Part shown: positions 1 to 8,693 of the stretch, piece by piece
Numbering within the stretch: position 1 is the stretch's first letter
How the letters are laid out: the number at the start of each line of letters is the position of its first letter
Source of the DNA: Desulfobacteraceae bacterium
GTDB taxonomy: Bacteria > Desulfobacterota > Desulfobacteria > Desulfobacterales > Desulfobacteraceae
Assembly (NCBI GenBank): GCA_016744295.1
Contig: JADGEQ010000044.1
Coordinates: 1 to 55,777, forward strand
Reading direction: 5' to 3'
DNA: 55,777 nucleotides
The notes under the pieces: model-generated
Told to the model about the DNA's origin: nothing
What the model saw: only the letters and a program-made list of their open reading frames with translations
Databases searched by the model: none
Position numbers and translations under genes: made by a program

Positions 1-1
1 A

Positions 2-98
2 CCTCGTTGATGATAGTTTTTTGGTTGCACAAATATTCTATCTGCTTGATCCATCAAGCACAACGGGGTTTTTTATTTTTTTTGATGGTGGATTGGGG
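2..98. repeat. Left copy of 97-bp terminal inverted repeat
   Basis: This segment is the exact reverse complement of 55681-55777; I compared all 97 positions. Identity stops abruptly inward, after position 98. It contains a small dyad (CTTGATCCATCAAG) and long T runs. Read inward, both copies encode the same short open stretch (containing FYLLDPSSTTG), but no complete gene can be supported. Confidence 0.95.
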
Positions 99-245
99 CG
101 GTGTCCTGGTTAACCGCAAACATCTGCGGCTTGCCCGTAGCATGTTTTTGTTGTAATAACTATTATCCTTGGGATTCCACTAAAACTAAAATAGAGGTGC
201 TTGGATTTATTCAGGGATACTCGCTGATGTGTTCAAACATCTGAA
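99..245. other. Non-coding stretch
   Basis: I see no gene, tRNA or terminator between the terminal repeat and the end of the RCK remnant. It may contain decayed sequence from the channel gene, but no reading frame resembles one. Confidence 0.4.
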
Positions 246-809
246 TTAATTTTGCTGATGCCATGCGGTTTCAAGGAATTTAATGACCGTAGAGCGTAAA
301 ATCGCGTGGGCCATGCGCCGGGCACCGATATCATAGGATGATATCACCTTGTTGGCATCTGCTTCTTCCAGGGTTTTTTTGGATGAATCCCGGGATACGT
401 GGGCCACGATAAAAATATCAGGATTCAACTGCCCGGCCAACCGAACAAGCAAAACATTCTCATCATCTGTTCCTACGCCTGCAATGATGCCGGAAGCCCG
501 TTTTATACCGGCCCGGATCAGCACATTTTCATCAGCCGCCTCTCCGATCAGTTAGAGGACACCATCTCCATCCAGCTGTGCTTCATGCTTACAGTCCTTT
601 CCTATGACCGTCACATCGATGTACTTCTGGACCATGTACTGTGTCAGCAATCGACCAATCCTGCCATAGCCACAGACAACATAATGGCCGTCAATTTTTT
701 TTTTGATTTTCCATTTTGACCTCCTGAGAACGAATCGGATCCATCCTTCAACAAGAAATTTAAAAATACCATTGATCAGGCACAGAAAAAACCGCCTTAC
801 AGACAGTAT
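246..809 (-). pseudogene. Decayed potassium-channel RCK (TrkA-N) domain
   Basis: One minus-strand frame stays open from 809 to 246 except for an in-frame TAA at 552-554. It encodes a linker (GWIRFVLRR), a Rossmann GYGRIG motif and, after the stop, a segment typical of TrkA-N/RCK domains (IAGVGTDDENVLLV through RSTVIKFLE). Intact bacterial channel proteins of this type are about 330 residues, with a two-helix pore before the RCK domain and a TrkA-C domain after it. Here the pore helices are missing upstream, no convincing start codon exists, and the C-terminal domain is lost after RSTVIKFLE. The interrupting codon is TAA, so selenocysteine is not an explanation. The remnant's 5' side lies 33 bp from the defence-island gene at 843, suggesting truncation when the island arrived. 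Confidence 0.8.
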
Positions 810-842
810 TTACCCTTTATATAAACATCTTCAAAAAATCTG

Positions 843-1700
843 TTAAGCAACCAGGCGCATGAGTTGAGCATCATTCCTAAAAAGGACACACCACCTGGCG
901 ACAGATGACAACTCAGCATCATGCTGGGTCATTTCTTTTATCTTGAGCAAGTGCCTTCTTACATTTTCCTTTGCCACAGGATTTCCACCATTTGAGCAGC
1001 GTGATTTTGCCGTCAGATACTGCTCAATTTCCCGGCTGACCCGTTGCCAAATTTTCCCCCTTTCTTCTCTTAAAGCTTCATGTTCATTTAGCTTAAGACG
1101 ATTAATGGTTTCTTCCACCCGTTTTTCTTCCCATTCCGATATTCCTGGAGCAGAAATCGTTTTTCCTTCTTCATCAAAGGCAATCAGGTTAACATCCTCA
1201 GGATCTGTAGGATCCAATAAATATGCTATTTCTGATTCTTCACACGGATTTTCAAAAGTAGAACAAAGTCCCCCTTCCATTAGCGGGAACCATCCACCTT
1301 TCTTTCTATTTCCCACATTGCCGCAAACTCTGAAGTTCGTATAATCAAACGCCAGCCACCAGTAACCGTCACGACTTGAACCATCCAGGGATTTGGCCTC
1401 TTTTTTGGGGCGGAAATGTTCCACATCGTAGTGAGAGTATAGCTCTTTTACTTCCGAGAACCAACATTTTCCACCTGAAAGAGCCTGTAACCAGGGTTTA
1501 AGTTTTCCCCAGTGGGCACTTTTGGAATCAATAAATTTATTTCTTCCAGCGATATCACCGGCCTGGTTAAATTTTTCAAGCTCCGCAAGGAATTCCGCTG
1601 ATTTATCAAGCCAGGCCTGCCATTTTTTCTGGGTCCAGGGGGACCAGTTTGGGAGATCCGTATCAACCGGTGTTTTCCCTTCGAAATCAATATAAATCAA
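843..1700 (-). CDS. HNH nuclease, PtuB-like (Septu-type partner)
   Basis: This 285-residue protein looks like the HNH effector of an ATPase-nuclease defence pair. The core is HYDVEHFRPK (about residues 90-99), followed by YWWLAFDYTNFR and GNVGNRKKGGWFPL (to about 140), the arrangement seen in the TIGR02646/PtuB type of HNH protein. The CxxC pairs usual in such zinc knuckles are incomplete: C79 is followed by S82, and C126 by N. This variant may be a subfamily trait. Its start overlaps the stop of the upstream ATPase by four bases (ATGA), so the two are probably translationally coupled and act as one system. The family assignment is from motifs; the antiphage role is inferred from the neighbourhood. 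Confidence 0.72.
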   Translation of the reverse strand: MIYIDFEGKTPVDTDLPNWSPWTQKKWQAWLDKSAEFLAELEKFNQAGDIAGRNKFIDSKSAHWGKLKPWLQALSGGKCWFSEVKELYSHYDVEHFRPKKEAKSLDGSSRDGYWWLAFDYTNFRVCGNVGNRKKGGWFPLMEGGLCSTFENPCEESEIAYLLDPTDPEDVNLIAFDEEGKTISAPGISEWEEKRVEETINRLKLNEHEALREERGKIWQRVSREIEQYLTAKSRCSNGGNPVAKENVRRHLLKIKEMTQHDAELSSVARWCVLFRNDAQLMRLVA

Positions 1701-3301
1701 TGGCCGCCACCTTCCTTCAGAATTTCATCAATAATTTCATCAGCAATGGCATCCTGTTCCTGCTGTTCTCCAAAAGTCAAAGTCTCTTTGTGGAACTTGG
1801 TATGAAGTGCCATTTTCCGGACAAACATTGCAAAATAAGGATCTTTAAAATCGCTTGCAAATCCGAGGTCCGAGAGTTCATCACTCAGTCTGGACAGCTC
1901 ATCATCCTGGGCTTTATTGCGTGCCCGCCCAAGGGCAAAAAGATAGTTTCGTTGGTCCAAACGGCGAAGTGTTTCAGAATCTATGGTTGAACGAAGGCCA
2001 AAGAGTTCGCTCTTGAGCAATCCTGAAATTCCCATGCCCTGGGGATGTTCATCGGGCTCAGCCACAACGGAAAAGCCCTTTTTATTGTGTAAGATCCTTA
2101 CCTGTTCTTTTCGTAAGCTGCCGACCATCATTGGATCGTGGGTTGTAATTAAAATCTGAGAGTCACCGGCCAGGATGCTTTTGGAATCCGTTTCAATCAC
2201 CTTCTCTATTTCATCAAAATACCGCAGCTTCCAGATAGGATTCAAATGTGTATCCGGTTCATCCAGTAGAAAGAGACAGTGATCCTGGCTGGTAATGCGC
2301 ATGAGTCCCAGCACAGTTAAAAGCTGCAATTCTCCTTCCGAAAGCTGATTGAAACTGATAGCGCCATTGGAATCCTTGTGTTTGACGGTAATACGCACTT
2401 CGTCAATCAGGTCTCCGATATAGGCCCCCTCGGCATAGCGAAAAAAGATTTCCGGCGGCCCCACCAGTTCACCCAATTTTTCCAGTGAATTTTTGTCCGG
2501 TAAGTAGAGGTAGAGCTGTTCCTGCTTTTCGGTTCTACCACGAAAATCCAGCTGTCTGGATTTAACGTCATCAATGGGAGCAACGGCCAGCGACCAGAGC
2601 TTGTCCAGAAACTCATCAACCACCGTTCCGCGGGCATACCAAAATCGATTGTCCCCGTTTTGAACATCATCATCCTTCAGGGTTCGTTTCATATGATAGG
2701 GTTGTTTTATCACAAAAAGCGCCGAATCAAGCTCCAAGATATTTAGATCATTGAGCAGTTGAGTGAACACCGCATCCCTTGAGAGCAGGCAGGCAAGCAG
2801 CACCAGCTGGCTATGACCACCCCGGCAATAAAAAAAGCGGCGGATAAGGTCATCCTTATTCTTGCGAAGGGCCTGGGTAAACTGTTTTTGATGTGCCTGA
2901 AAAAGTTGCTCGATTCGTTCGTTTTTCCCGGAATAGTAGGTAAACACGTGGGATGGCAGATACTTTTTTGCATGCTTTGCAAGGGCAGTGGCTGAACTGC
3001 GCTCTCCATCAATGACCACCGCCGGTTTTTTCCCTGCAACAGCAACAAGTTTTACCTGATGCTCCCGAACCCCGTATTCCATTTCATAATCAAAACTGGC
3101 GGCATTGTTCAGGTCCAGGTCCCGAAAGATGGTAATAATCGCTTCCATGAGATTGGATTTGCCGGAACCGTTCCGGCCGATGATAGCATGACTTCCAATT
3201 TTGCGGAATTCACCATCAGCCGTTTCAGTCGAAGAGGTAAAGGCGATCTCAAAATTTTTCAGGTTTCTAAAGTCTGCAATTTTTAATTTATCTATATGCA
3301 T
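1697..3301 (-). CDS. AAA/ABC-type ATPase, PtuA-like (Septu-type)
   Basis: This 534-residue SMC/ABC-like ATPase has a Walker A at residues 42-49 (GRNGSGKS), an ABC-signature-like QLSEGELQLL, a Walker B CLFLLDEPDTHLNP and a switch histidine in ILITTHDP. That is the AAA_15/AAA_21 layout of PtuA and other OLD-like defence ATPases. The N-terminus begins directly with a conserved beta-strand pattern (MHIDKLKIADFRNLKNFEI), supporting this ATG. It lies immediately upstream of an HNH nuclease gene and overlaps it by four bases, the gene order expected for Septu. No TOPRIM domain is evident, so it is less likely to be an OLD nuclease. The function in defence is inferred. Confidence 0.75.
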   Translation of the reverse strand: MHIDKLKIADFRNLKNFEIAFTSSTETADGEFRKIGSHAIIGRNGSGKSNLMEAIITIFRDLDLNNAASFDYEMEYGVREHQVKLVAVAGKKPAVVIDGERSSATALAKHAKKYLPSHVFTYYSGKNERIEQLFQAHQKQFTQALRKNKDDLIRRFFYCRGGHSQLVLLACLLSRDAVFTQLLNDLNILELDSALFVIKQPYHMKRTLKDDDVQNGDNRFWYARGTVVDEFLDKLWSLAVAPIDDVKSRQLDFRGRTEKQEQLYLYLPDKNSLEKLGELVGPPEIFFRYAEGAYIGDLIDEVRITVKHKDSNGAISFNQLSEGELQLLTVLGLMRITSQDHCLFLLDEPDTHLNPIWKLRYFDEIEKVIETDSKSILAGDSQILITTHDPMMVGSLRKEQVRILHNKKGFSVVAEPDEHPQGMGISGLLKSELFGLRSTIDSETLRRLDQRNYLFALGRARNKAQDDELSRLSDELSDLGFASDFKDPYFAMFVRKMALHTKFHKETLTFGEQQEQDAIADEIIDEILKEGGGH

Positions 3302-3452
3302 ATGAATTCATAAATCTGATTTTTCAAAGGGAAATCAGATAACCGTCAAATAAAGATTAAATAAGAATGCATTAATAAAACAACAACTTAACCGCATGAA
3401 GACCTCAGAGAATAAGCCTTCAATCAAATAACCGTCAAATAAAGAAACTGCC
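3302..3452. repeat. Intergenic spacer with 24-bp direct repeat
   Basis: The spacer between the AlbA_2 gene and the ATPase gene holds two direct copies of AATCARATAACCGTCAAAT followed by AAAGA, at 3333-3356 and 3422-3445. They differ at one position, and the inner 18 bp are identical. The second copy lies just after the AlbA_2 stop codon. It could be a recombination scar separating two island modules, or a regulatory repeat. No promoter is clear. Confidence 0.7.
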
Positions 3453-4922
3453 TCATTTAGCCCACCATGGAACGTATTTCATAAACTTTCGGGATGCTTT
3501 TGGATCAAAGGGAGAAACCATCTCTGCTTCCAGTGTCTCTTTGATAATTCGTGAAGCAATGGCGCTGTTCTTGCTTTCGATGCCAAAACGCTCCCGTAAA
3601 GTGGAGTTGGTCATAAAATCCCTTTGGATATAACGCAATCCCGCGTGCATGTAACATGCCCGGATTTTGTCAGCCTTGTCCATCTCTTTCAGCTCTTTAT
3701 GGGAGAAGAGGATGGCTCTTGTGTGTTCATCGGTGGTCTCAAAAACCGGCGCGGGCAACTGATAGAGTTCTGTCTGAATCACCACCTTATCCACCCCGCT
3801 TCCTCTTTCTTCACACACTCCGATGCGCCTCATAAACGAAGCGATGCCCTCATTGCGTGATTTTGGAGGGCTGTCTAAAAATCGGTCGGTTTTAACAAGG
3901 GGGAGTCCAGGATTGGTGATCTCCATTCGATTGGCAAAAATCTCAATCATGGGTGCGGTGCCGCTGATATGAAAATCCTGGTGAATAATGGCATTGGCAA
4001 TCAATTCCCGAACAGCCAGTTCCGGAAACATGGGCATAGTTTTACGCAAAGCCTGGCCCATAACCTCGTTCGACGGGAGCAGATTTTGCACAAACTCGAT
4101 AAGGCCTTCAAAACCGCAGGCATACCCCCGACCGCCCTCCTGCTCCCGAACCGTTTCAAGCTTGGTTTCCCCCCGGTATAAAATAACCCGCGCCGCCTTA
4201 TGTTTAAGCCGTGTGAAATCACTGAGCCTGCGGGCGAACAGAATGGCCCCCATATTGGTAATATCCCATTTACCGGCATTTCCTTTATCAATCAGGTCAT
4301 CAGCCTGAAGTGCCTTAAGAATACCTTCCCGAGATTCAGGCAAGGCCAACTGGAGAAGGTCAAAATAGGCGGGATAATCAAGAAGTTTCAGCACCTCATC
4401 CGAAGACACATGTTCGGCGGCAATCTCTTTTTCAAACGGTTTACGGTCAAAAATCCGCCAGAGTTCCCGCTCTTTTTCTGGAAAATCCTTTAATTTCTTT
4501 TTGTAGGACCCCACCCTGATGTATTCGATATTCTTGAACTGAACCGGATGACGGAAGGCAGCCCCCACCTCCAGCATGACCACGCACTTCTCCTCTATTT
4601 CAACTTCAAAAAACCTGAAATTAACCTTGGGGTTGATGAGACGCAAAAGCCAGCTTTCAAGCTCTTCGTTACCTATTTTAGCCTGAAGCGGTTTGAAGTC
4701 GGTTCCCACAATATCATGGTTTTGATCTTCAACGCCCCACAAAAGATAGGCGTGCACCTTGCCGGAATATGCCGCAGAATTGGCCAGTGCAGAGATATAC
4801 TCTCCAATTGTGTCAGGCTTCTCATTGCCCACTTTGAACTCAACCCATTCCGTTTCATCGGAGAGTCTGCACAACTCCCTTACAAGGCTTTGAAGGTATT
4901 CCAGGTTCCGGTCCACGGTCAT
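3453..4922 (-). CDS. Schlafen/AlbA_2 domain protein with GHKL ATPase fold
   Basis: This 489-residue protein starts with an AlbA_2 (divergent AAA_4/Schlafen-type) nucleic-acid-binding domain at about residues 18-135 (ETEWVEFKVG, YISALANSAAYSG, YLLWGVED). It continues with a HATPase_c_4 region (RELIANAIIHQDF, IEIFANRMEITNPG), where the N-box residues are visible, and ends in a likely winged helix. Its ATG overlaps the hsdS stop by one base (TAATG), so it belongs to the restriction-modification operon. Such proteins are often found beside type I systems. Whether it modulates restriction or acts as a separate defence protein cannot be told from sequence. Confidence 0.8.
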   Translation of the reverse strand: MTVDRNLEYLQSLVRELCRLSDETEWVEFKVGNEKPDTIGEYISALANSAAYSGKVHAYLLWGVEDQNHDIVGTDFKPLQAKIGNEELESWLLRLINPKVNFRFFEVEIEEKCVVMLEVGAAFRHPVQFKNIEYIRVGSYKKKLKDFPEKERELWRIFDRKPFEKEIAAEHVSSDEVLKLLDYPAYFDLLQLALPESREGILKALQADDLIDKGNAGKWDITNMGAILFARRLSDFTRLKHKAARVILYRGETKLETVREQEGGRGYACGFEGLIEFVQNLLPSNEVMGQALRKTMPMFPELAVRELIANAIIHQDFHISGTAPMIEIFANRMEITNPGLPLVKTDRFLDSPPKSRNEGIASFMRRIGVCEERGSGVDKVVIQTELYQLPAPVFETTDEHTRAILFSHKELKEMDKADKIRACYMHAGLRYIQRDFMTNSTLRERFGIESKNSAIASRIIKETLEAEMVSPFDPKASRKFMKYVPWWAK

Positions 4923-6877
4923 TATGCTGATTCCTTTTCTTCAACGATTCGCATCTCGGCCTTCTGGGGCTCTTCAATCCATCCGTTTGCCATTTCAGCC
5001 CTGAGCTGGCGGTAAAACGCATCAATCTCCAAGCCCGAATGATTCCACAGGACTTTTGCGGAAAGCTCGCTGCTGTGTTTGGCCAATATGGCGCAAAGGG
5101 GTGCCTGGGATTTAATTGAAGGACTTTTCACCAGTCGCAGTTTGGTCACAAGTTCGGTTTTAGGGGCCTTCATCTTCTCTTTATCCTCCAGTTGGGTTCC
5201 GGTGATTGCGGCAATGGCTGACTGTGCCAGTTTTTCGGCAATGGAACGGGCTTTGGTGAGTTGGGCTTCCAGGGTATCGCAGAGTGCCATCAGGGATGTA
5301 ACTTTGGCAACTATTTGTTTCATTTCATTTTTTGGTGGTAAAGGAATAGCAACTTGCTCCAATATCCCTAAGTTTATATTCTTTTGAGCTGTTGAAGGCG
5401 CATATTCCAATAGATTTGATTTTGCTGTTCGAACAAACAAATCAAAAAACTCAACATTACCAACGACTTCAAAAGGAATGAAGCCTACAACGCTATCTGG
5501 AAAACAAGCTTCAATTTTCAAAATTGCACTATCGGCAATATTTGCCGCAATAGTAATACATAAGGTTCTTTGGGGCCACAGTTGACTTTGCTTTAAACCA
5601 AAGTCATTATATTTTTTTTTATATGAAAAGATTCCTTTCCCAACCGAAATAGCAACATCGCCAGTTTGCACAAATGGATATTTCCCGTTAAAAAAAAGTT
5701 GGGGGTCATTTCTCGGACGATGCTTAGATTTCCCTCTTCCAAAGACTCCAAGGTCACTAAATCGAGACCATGCCCAGTTTCTGGGTAAATCGAAAGGATA
5801 ATCCTTTAACTCTTTTTTTGGCTTTTGGCGTTTAAGTATTTTTTCTTTAATCAGATCATTTTTATATTTGCTACATTTTTCTAACAATTCAGATGCATTT
5901 GAAGTCGTTCTCTGTGTTAAGTTTCCTCTAATTGCAGCATTCATTATTGCATGTCGGAATTTTTCAACATCCTCCGGACCTTCAAACAGCATCCCCAGAT
6001 TGTCCTGAACCCTGTTCCAGGACAATTTGAGTTCCTGGGGTCTTTGGGCGTTTGCCAAGGCGTTCAAGGCAGCTATTCGGAAGAGCTTGGTGAGTTCGCT
6101 GCGCTTTTGCTGCTGGGCTTCCAGGCGGTCACAAAGCGCCATCAGTTCATCTACCTTGGCAACGATGCGTTTTTGTTCTTCAAAACATGGTAGTATCACC
6201 TCAAGAGAACAAATTTCTTTTCTTCCTATACCGGGAATTGCTATTCCCATTTTTTGTTTCTGAAAATGGGATTGAGCGGCATCAATGCAAATATAAAGGT
6301 ACTGCTGATTTAGCTGGCCTATTGCTCGGATTGCCATTAGTTGACGACTAATGGCTAACTCTGGCAAATTGCAAATATTCGTTTTTCCGATGCCAGAACC
6401 TTTAACGGTTATTAAAATATCATTTGTGGTCGCAACGGCTCTTTTTTCTTTTGTCCATTTATTTGGTTCTGGATTCCTTGGACCAAATTCGGCTGGGCCT
6501 GTGATATAAGGGATTCCAATATTGTTTTTATTATATTCTGTCGGCTTTAAATGTTGACCCGAAATTATTTTAACTAAGTATCCTAATGGTAAACAAATTT
6601 TATTTCCGCCAACAAGAAAGGGTTCCCGTAGAGTTGAAATTTCACGTTTTTCTTTATTAGAAAATGATTTTTTTTGAATCGTAACAATTTCGTTAAGAAG
6701 CTCAACAACCGGCGAGTCTTTTTTAGAGTCACTTTTCCAAACCGGTTCATCATTTGGATCCTGCTCAACCAACTTTCCCTGGACAGCCAACAACAAAACC
6801 ATTTCCCGCAACTGCTTAACGCCCCCAGGCGCATTGGCAATATGCCCGAATTCAGCTAAAAACATTCCGACATCCAT
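4922..6877 (-). CDS. hsdS: Type I restriction-modification specificity subunit
   Basis: HsdS sets the DNA target of the methylase and nuclease complex. The 651-residue protein shows two half-repeats. Each begins with a helix (QLREMVLLLAVQGKLVEQ; KFRHAIMNAAIRGNLTQR), continues with a variable target-recognition domain, and ends in a conserved coiled coil (EEQKRIVAKVDELMALCDRL; MKQIVAKVTSLMALCDTL). The target-recognition regions are noticeably more AT-rich than the flanking conserved parts, as is usual for exchangeable domains. About 90 C-terminal residues (ELVTKLRLVK to the end) form an extra domain found in EcoEI-type HsdS proteins. The start overlaps the hsdM stop by one base (TGATG). Confidence 0.93.
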   Translation of the reverse strand: MDVGMFLAEFGHIANAPGGVKQLREMVLLLAVQGKLVEQDPNDEPVWKSDSKKDSPVVELLNEIVTIQKKSFSNKEKREISTLREPFLVGGNKICLPLGYLVKIISGQHLKPTEYNKNNIGIPYITGPAEFGPRNPEPNKWTKEKRAVATTNDILITVKGSGIGKTNICNLPELAISRQLMAIRAIGQLNQQYLYICIDAAQSHFQKQKMGIAIPGIGRKEICSLEVILPCFEEQKRIVAKVDELMALCDRLEAQQQKRSELTKLFRIAALNALANAQRPQELKLSWNRVQDNLGMLFEGPEDVEKFRHAIMNAAIRGNLTQRTTSNASELLEKCSKYKNDLIKEKILKRQKPKKELKDYPFDLPRNWAWSRFSDLGVFGRGKSKHRPRNDPQLFFNGKYPFVQTGDVAISVGKGIFSYKKKYNDFGLKQSQLWPQRTLCITIAANIADSAILKIEACFPDSVVGFIPFEVVGNVEFFDLFVRTAKSNLLEYAPSTAQKNINLGILEQVAIPLPPKNEMKQIVAKVTSLMALCDTLEAQLTKARSIAEKLAQSAIAAITGTQLEDKEKMKAPKTELVTKLRLVKSPSIKSQAPLCAILAKHSSELSAKVLWNHSGLEIDAFYRQLRAEMANGWIEEPQKAEMRIVEEKESA

Positions 6878-8658
6878 CAGGCGTCCACCTCTTTTTCAAA
6901 ATGGTGGGACAATGCCGAAGCCAGTTCTTCCTTGAGAATATTTTCCGTCTCTTCAATTTCGAGGAGCAGTTTTTTGTAGTTTACCATCAGTTCATCGGGA
7001 TCATGGACGATTGCTTCAGGCGAATTGGGGTTTTTAATATCCAGATTGTAGATGGGCCAGTAGATTTGATCCCCTGCAGTCTGTTCGTCCCTGGCTTTCA
7101 ATCTGAGATTGTCTGCCTTTTGACGGACCACCTGGATCTCTTTATCCACCTTTTTGCGAAGCGCCTTCCCATTTGACCCTTTGACGGAGCCCCGCAGCTC
7201 CTTGATGTGACTTTCAAGATCCGAGGCCGCGTTTTTCAGGGCTTCCGCCTTGTTCCAATGGGGTCTGGCCTTGGCTTCAGCTTCCTTTTTGCGGGTTTTG
7301 AAATCGATCTTCCAGGCAAACTCATTTTCCATCCGCTCTGCAAAATCATTTTCTTCCTTACCCCACCAGGAGATTTCAGGCGCAAACTCTTCAAGCCGTA
7401 TGGGCTTGGTTTTGGAATAGCTTTTATATCCCTTGGGATAGGGATGCTCATAAAACCAGATGGTTTCGGTGGGTTTTCCCTTGGTGAAAAAGAGAAGATT
7501 GGTCTTTATCCCGGTGTAGGGGCTGAATACGCCCTTGGGAAGGCGGATGATGGTGTGAAGATTGCATTTTTCAAGCAGAAGTTCTTTGATTTTTGCCTTT
7601 ACCCCTTCCCCGAAAAGGGTGCCATCGGGCAAAACAATGGCTCCCCGTCCACCATCTTTCAACAATTTATTGATGATGAGGGTTAAAAACATATCCGCAG
7701 TTTCCCGGGTACGCATATCCGCCGGAAAATCTGACCCCACCCCATCCTCTTCCATGCCGCCGAAGGGGGGATTTGTGATGATGCAATCCACCTTGTCGGA
7801 TTTACGCCAGTCATTCCAGCTCTTTCCAAGGGTATTTCTGTGCTCAATCTGACTTGGAACGTCAATGCCGTGTAAAAGCAAATTGGTGGTGCAGAGCAGA
7901 TGGGGAAGCTGCTTTTTTTCAAAGCCCCGGATACTTGCTTCCACCGCTTTTTTATCTTCGGCGCTGGATTTATCGGTAATCTGACCGTTTAAAAGCTCAA
8001 TTGACGCAGTTAAAAATCCGCCGGTACCACAGGCAGGATCCAGAACGGTTTCACGCTTGTCCAGACGGGGATTGACCCTTTGTGCCATGAATTTTGTCAC
8101 GGTTCGGGGGGTATAGAACTCTCCGGCATTGCCCGCACTTCTGAGATCATTTAGAATCTTTTCATAAATGTCCCCAAGGTTCTGTCGGGTTTTAAAATCA
8201 TGAAAATTAATAGCCTCATCGATTTTTTCAATCACCCCAAGCATGAGAGGCCCGGATTTCATATAGTTATTGGAATCCACAAAAACATCGCGCACCACTT
8301 TGCCTTTTGCAATGGTGGGGTTTTCGGAGGCCCCTTCTATATTTATCTCTTTGAGGCCGGGAAATACCGTGTTCTCCACATATTCAATCAATTCGCTGGC
8401 CTGGATCTGGGGGGCAAGCTTTTCGTCTTTTCCCGGCAGATACTTTGCCCAATTACGCCACCGACAGTTTTCCGGAAGTGGCGACGTATAGGTCTTGCCC
8501 AAATCGGCGGCATCGTCTTCCCACTCCTCTTCCCTCTGATCAAAAACCTTGAGAAAGAGCATCCAGGTCAATTGTCCGATACGCTGGGCATCACCGTCCA
8601 CACCATCATCTTTCCGCATGATGTCTTGAATACTTTTAATGGTACTACTTAAATTCAT
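6877..8658 (-). CDS. hsdM: Type I restriction-modification N6-adenine methyltransferase
   Basis: HsdM methylates adenine in the target chosen by HsdS and is also needed for cleavage. The 593-residue protein has an N-terminal HsdM helical domain, a SAM-binding motif I (DPACGTGGFL) and the catalytic motif IV NPPFGG. The C-terminal region is rich in coiled coil, consistent with contacts to HsdS. A strong in-frame ATG begins MNLSSTIKSIQDIMRKDDG, a typical family start. It is 35 bp downstream of hsdR and overlaps hsdS by one base. Confidence 0.95.
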   Translation of the reverse strand: MNLSSTIKSIQDIMRKDDGVDGDAQRIGQLTWMLFLKVFDQREEEWEDDAADLGKTYTSPLPENCRWRNWAKYLPGKDEKLAPQIQASELIEYVENTVFPGLKEINIEGASENPTIAKGKVVRDVFVDSNNYMKSGPLMLGVIEKIDEAINFHDFKTRQNLGDIYEKILNDLRSAGNAGEFYTPRTVTKFMAQRVNPRLDKRETVLDPACGTGGFLTASIELLNGQITDKSSAEDKKAVEASIRGFEKKQLPHLLCTTNLLLHGIDVPSQIEHRNTLGKSWNDWRKSDKVDCIITNPPFGGMEEDGVGSDFPADMRTRETADMFLTLIINKLLKDGGRGAIVLPDGTLFGEGVKAKIKELLLEKCNLHTIIRLPKGVFSPYTGIKTNLLFFTKGKPTETIWFYEHPYPKGYKSYSKTKPIRLEEFAPEISWWGKEENDFAERMENEFAWKIDFKTRKKEAEAKARPHWNKAEALKNAASDLESHIKELRGSVKGSNGKALRKKVDKEIQVVRQKADNLRLKARDEQTAGDQIYWPIYNLDIKNPNSPEAIVHDPDELMVNYKKLLLEIEETENILKEELASALSHHFEKEVDA

Positions 8659-8693
8659 CTTTTATCTTTCACTTTTCAAATAACTTTAAAATA

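Noticed and set aside
552..554. In-frame stop in the RCK gene as a possible recoding site
   Set aside because: The codon is TAA, and the gene is also truncated at both ends, so decay is the better explanation.
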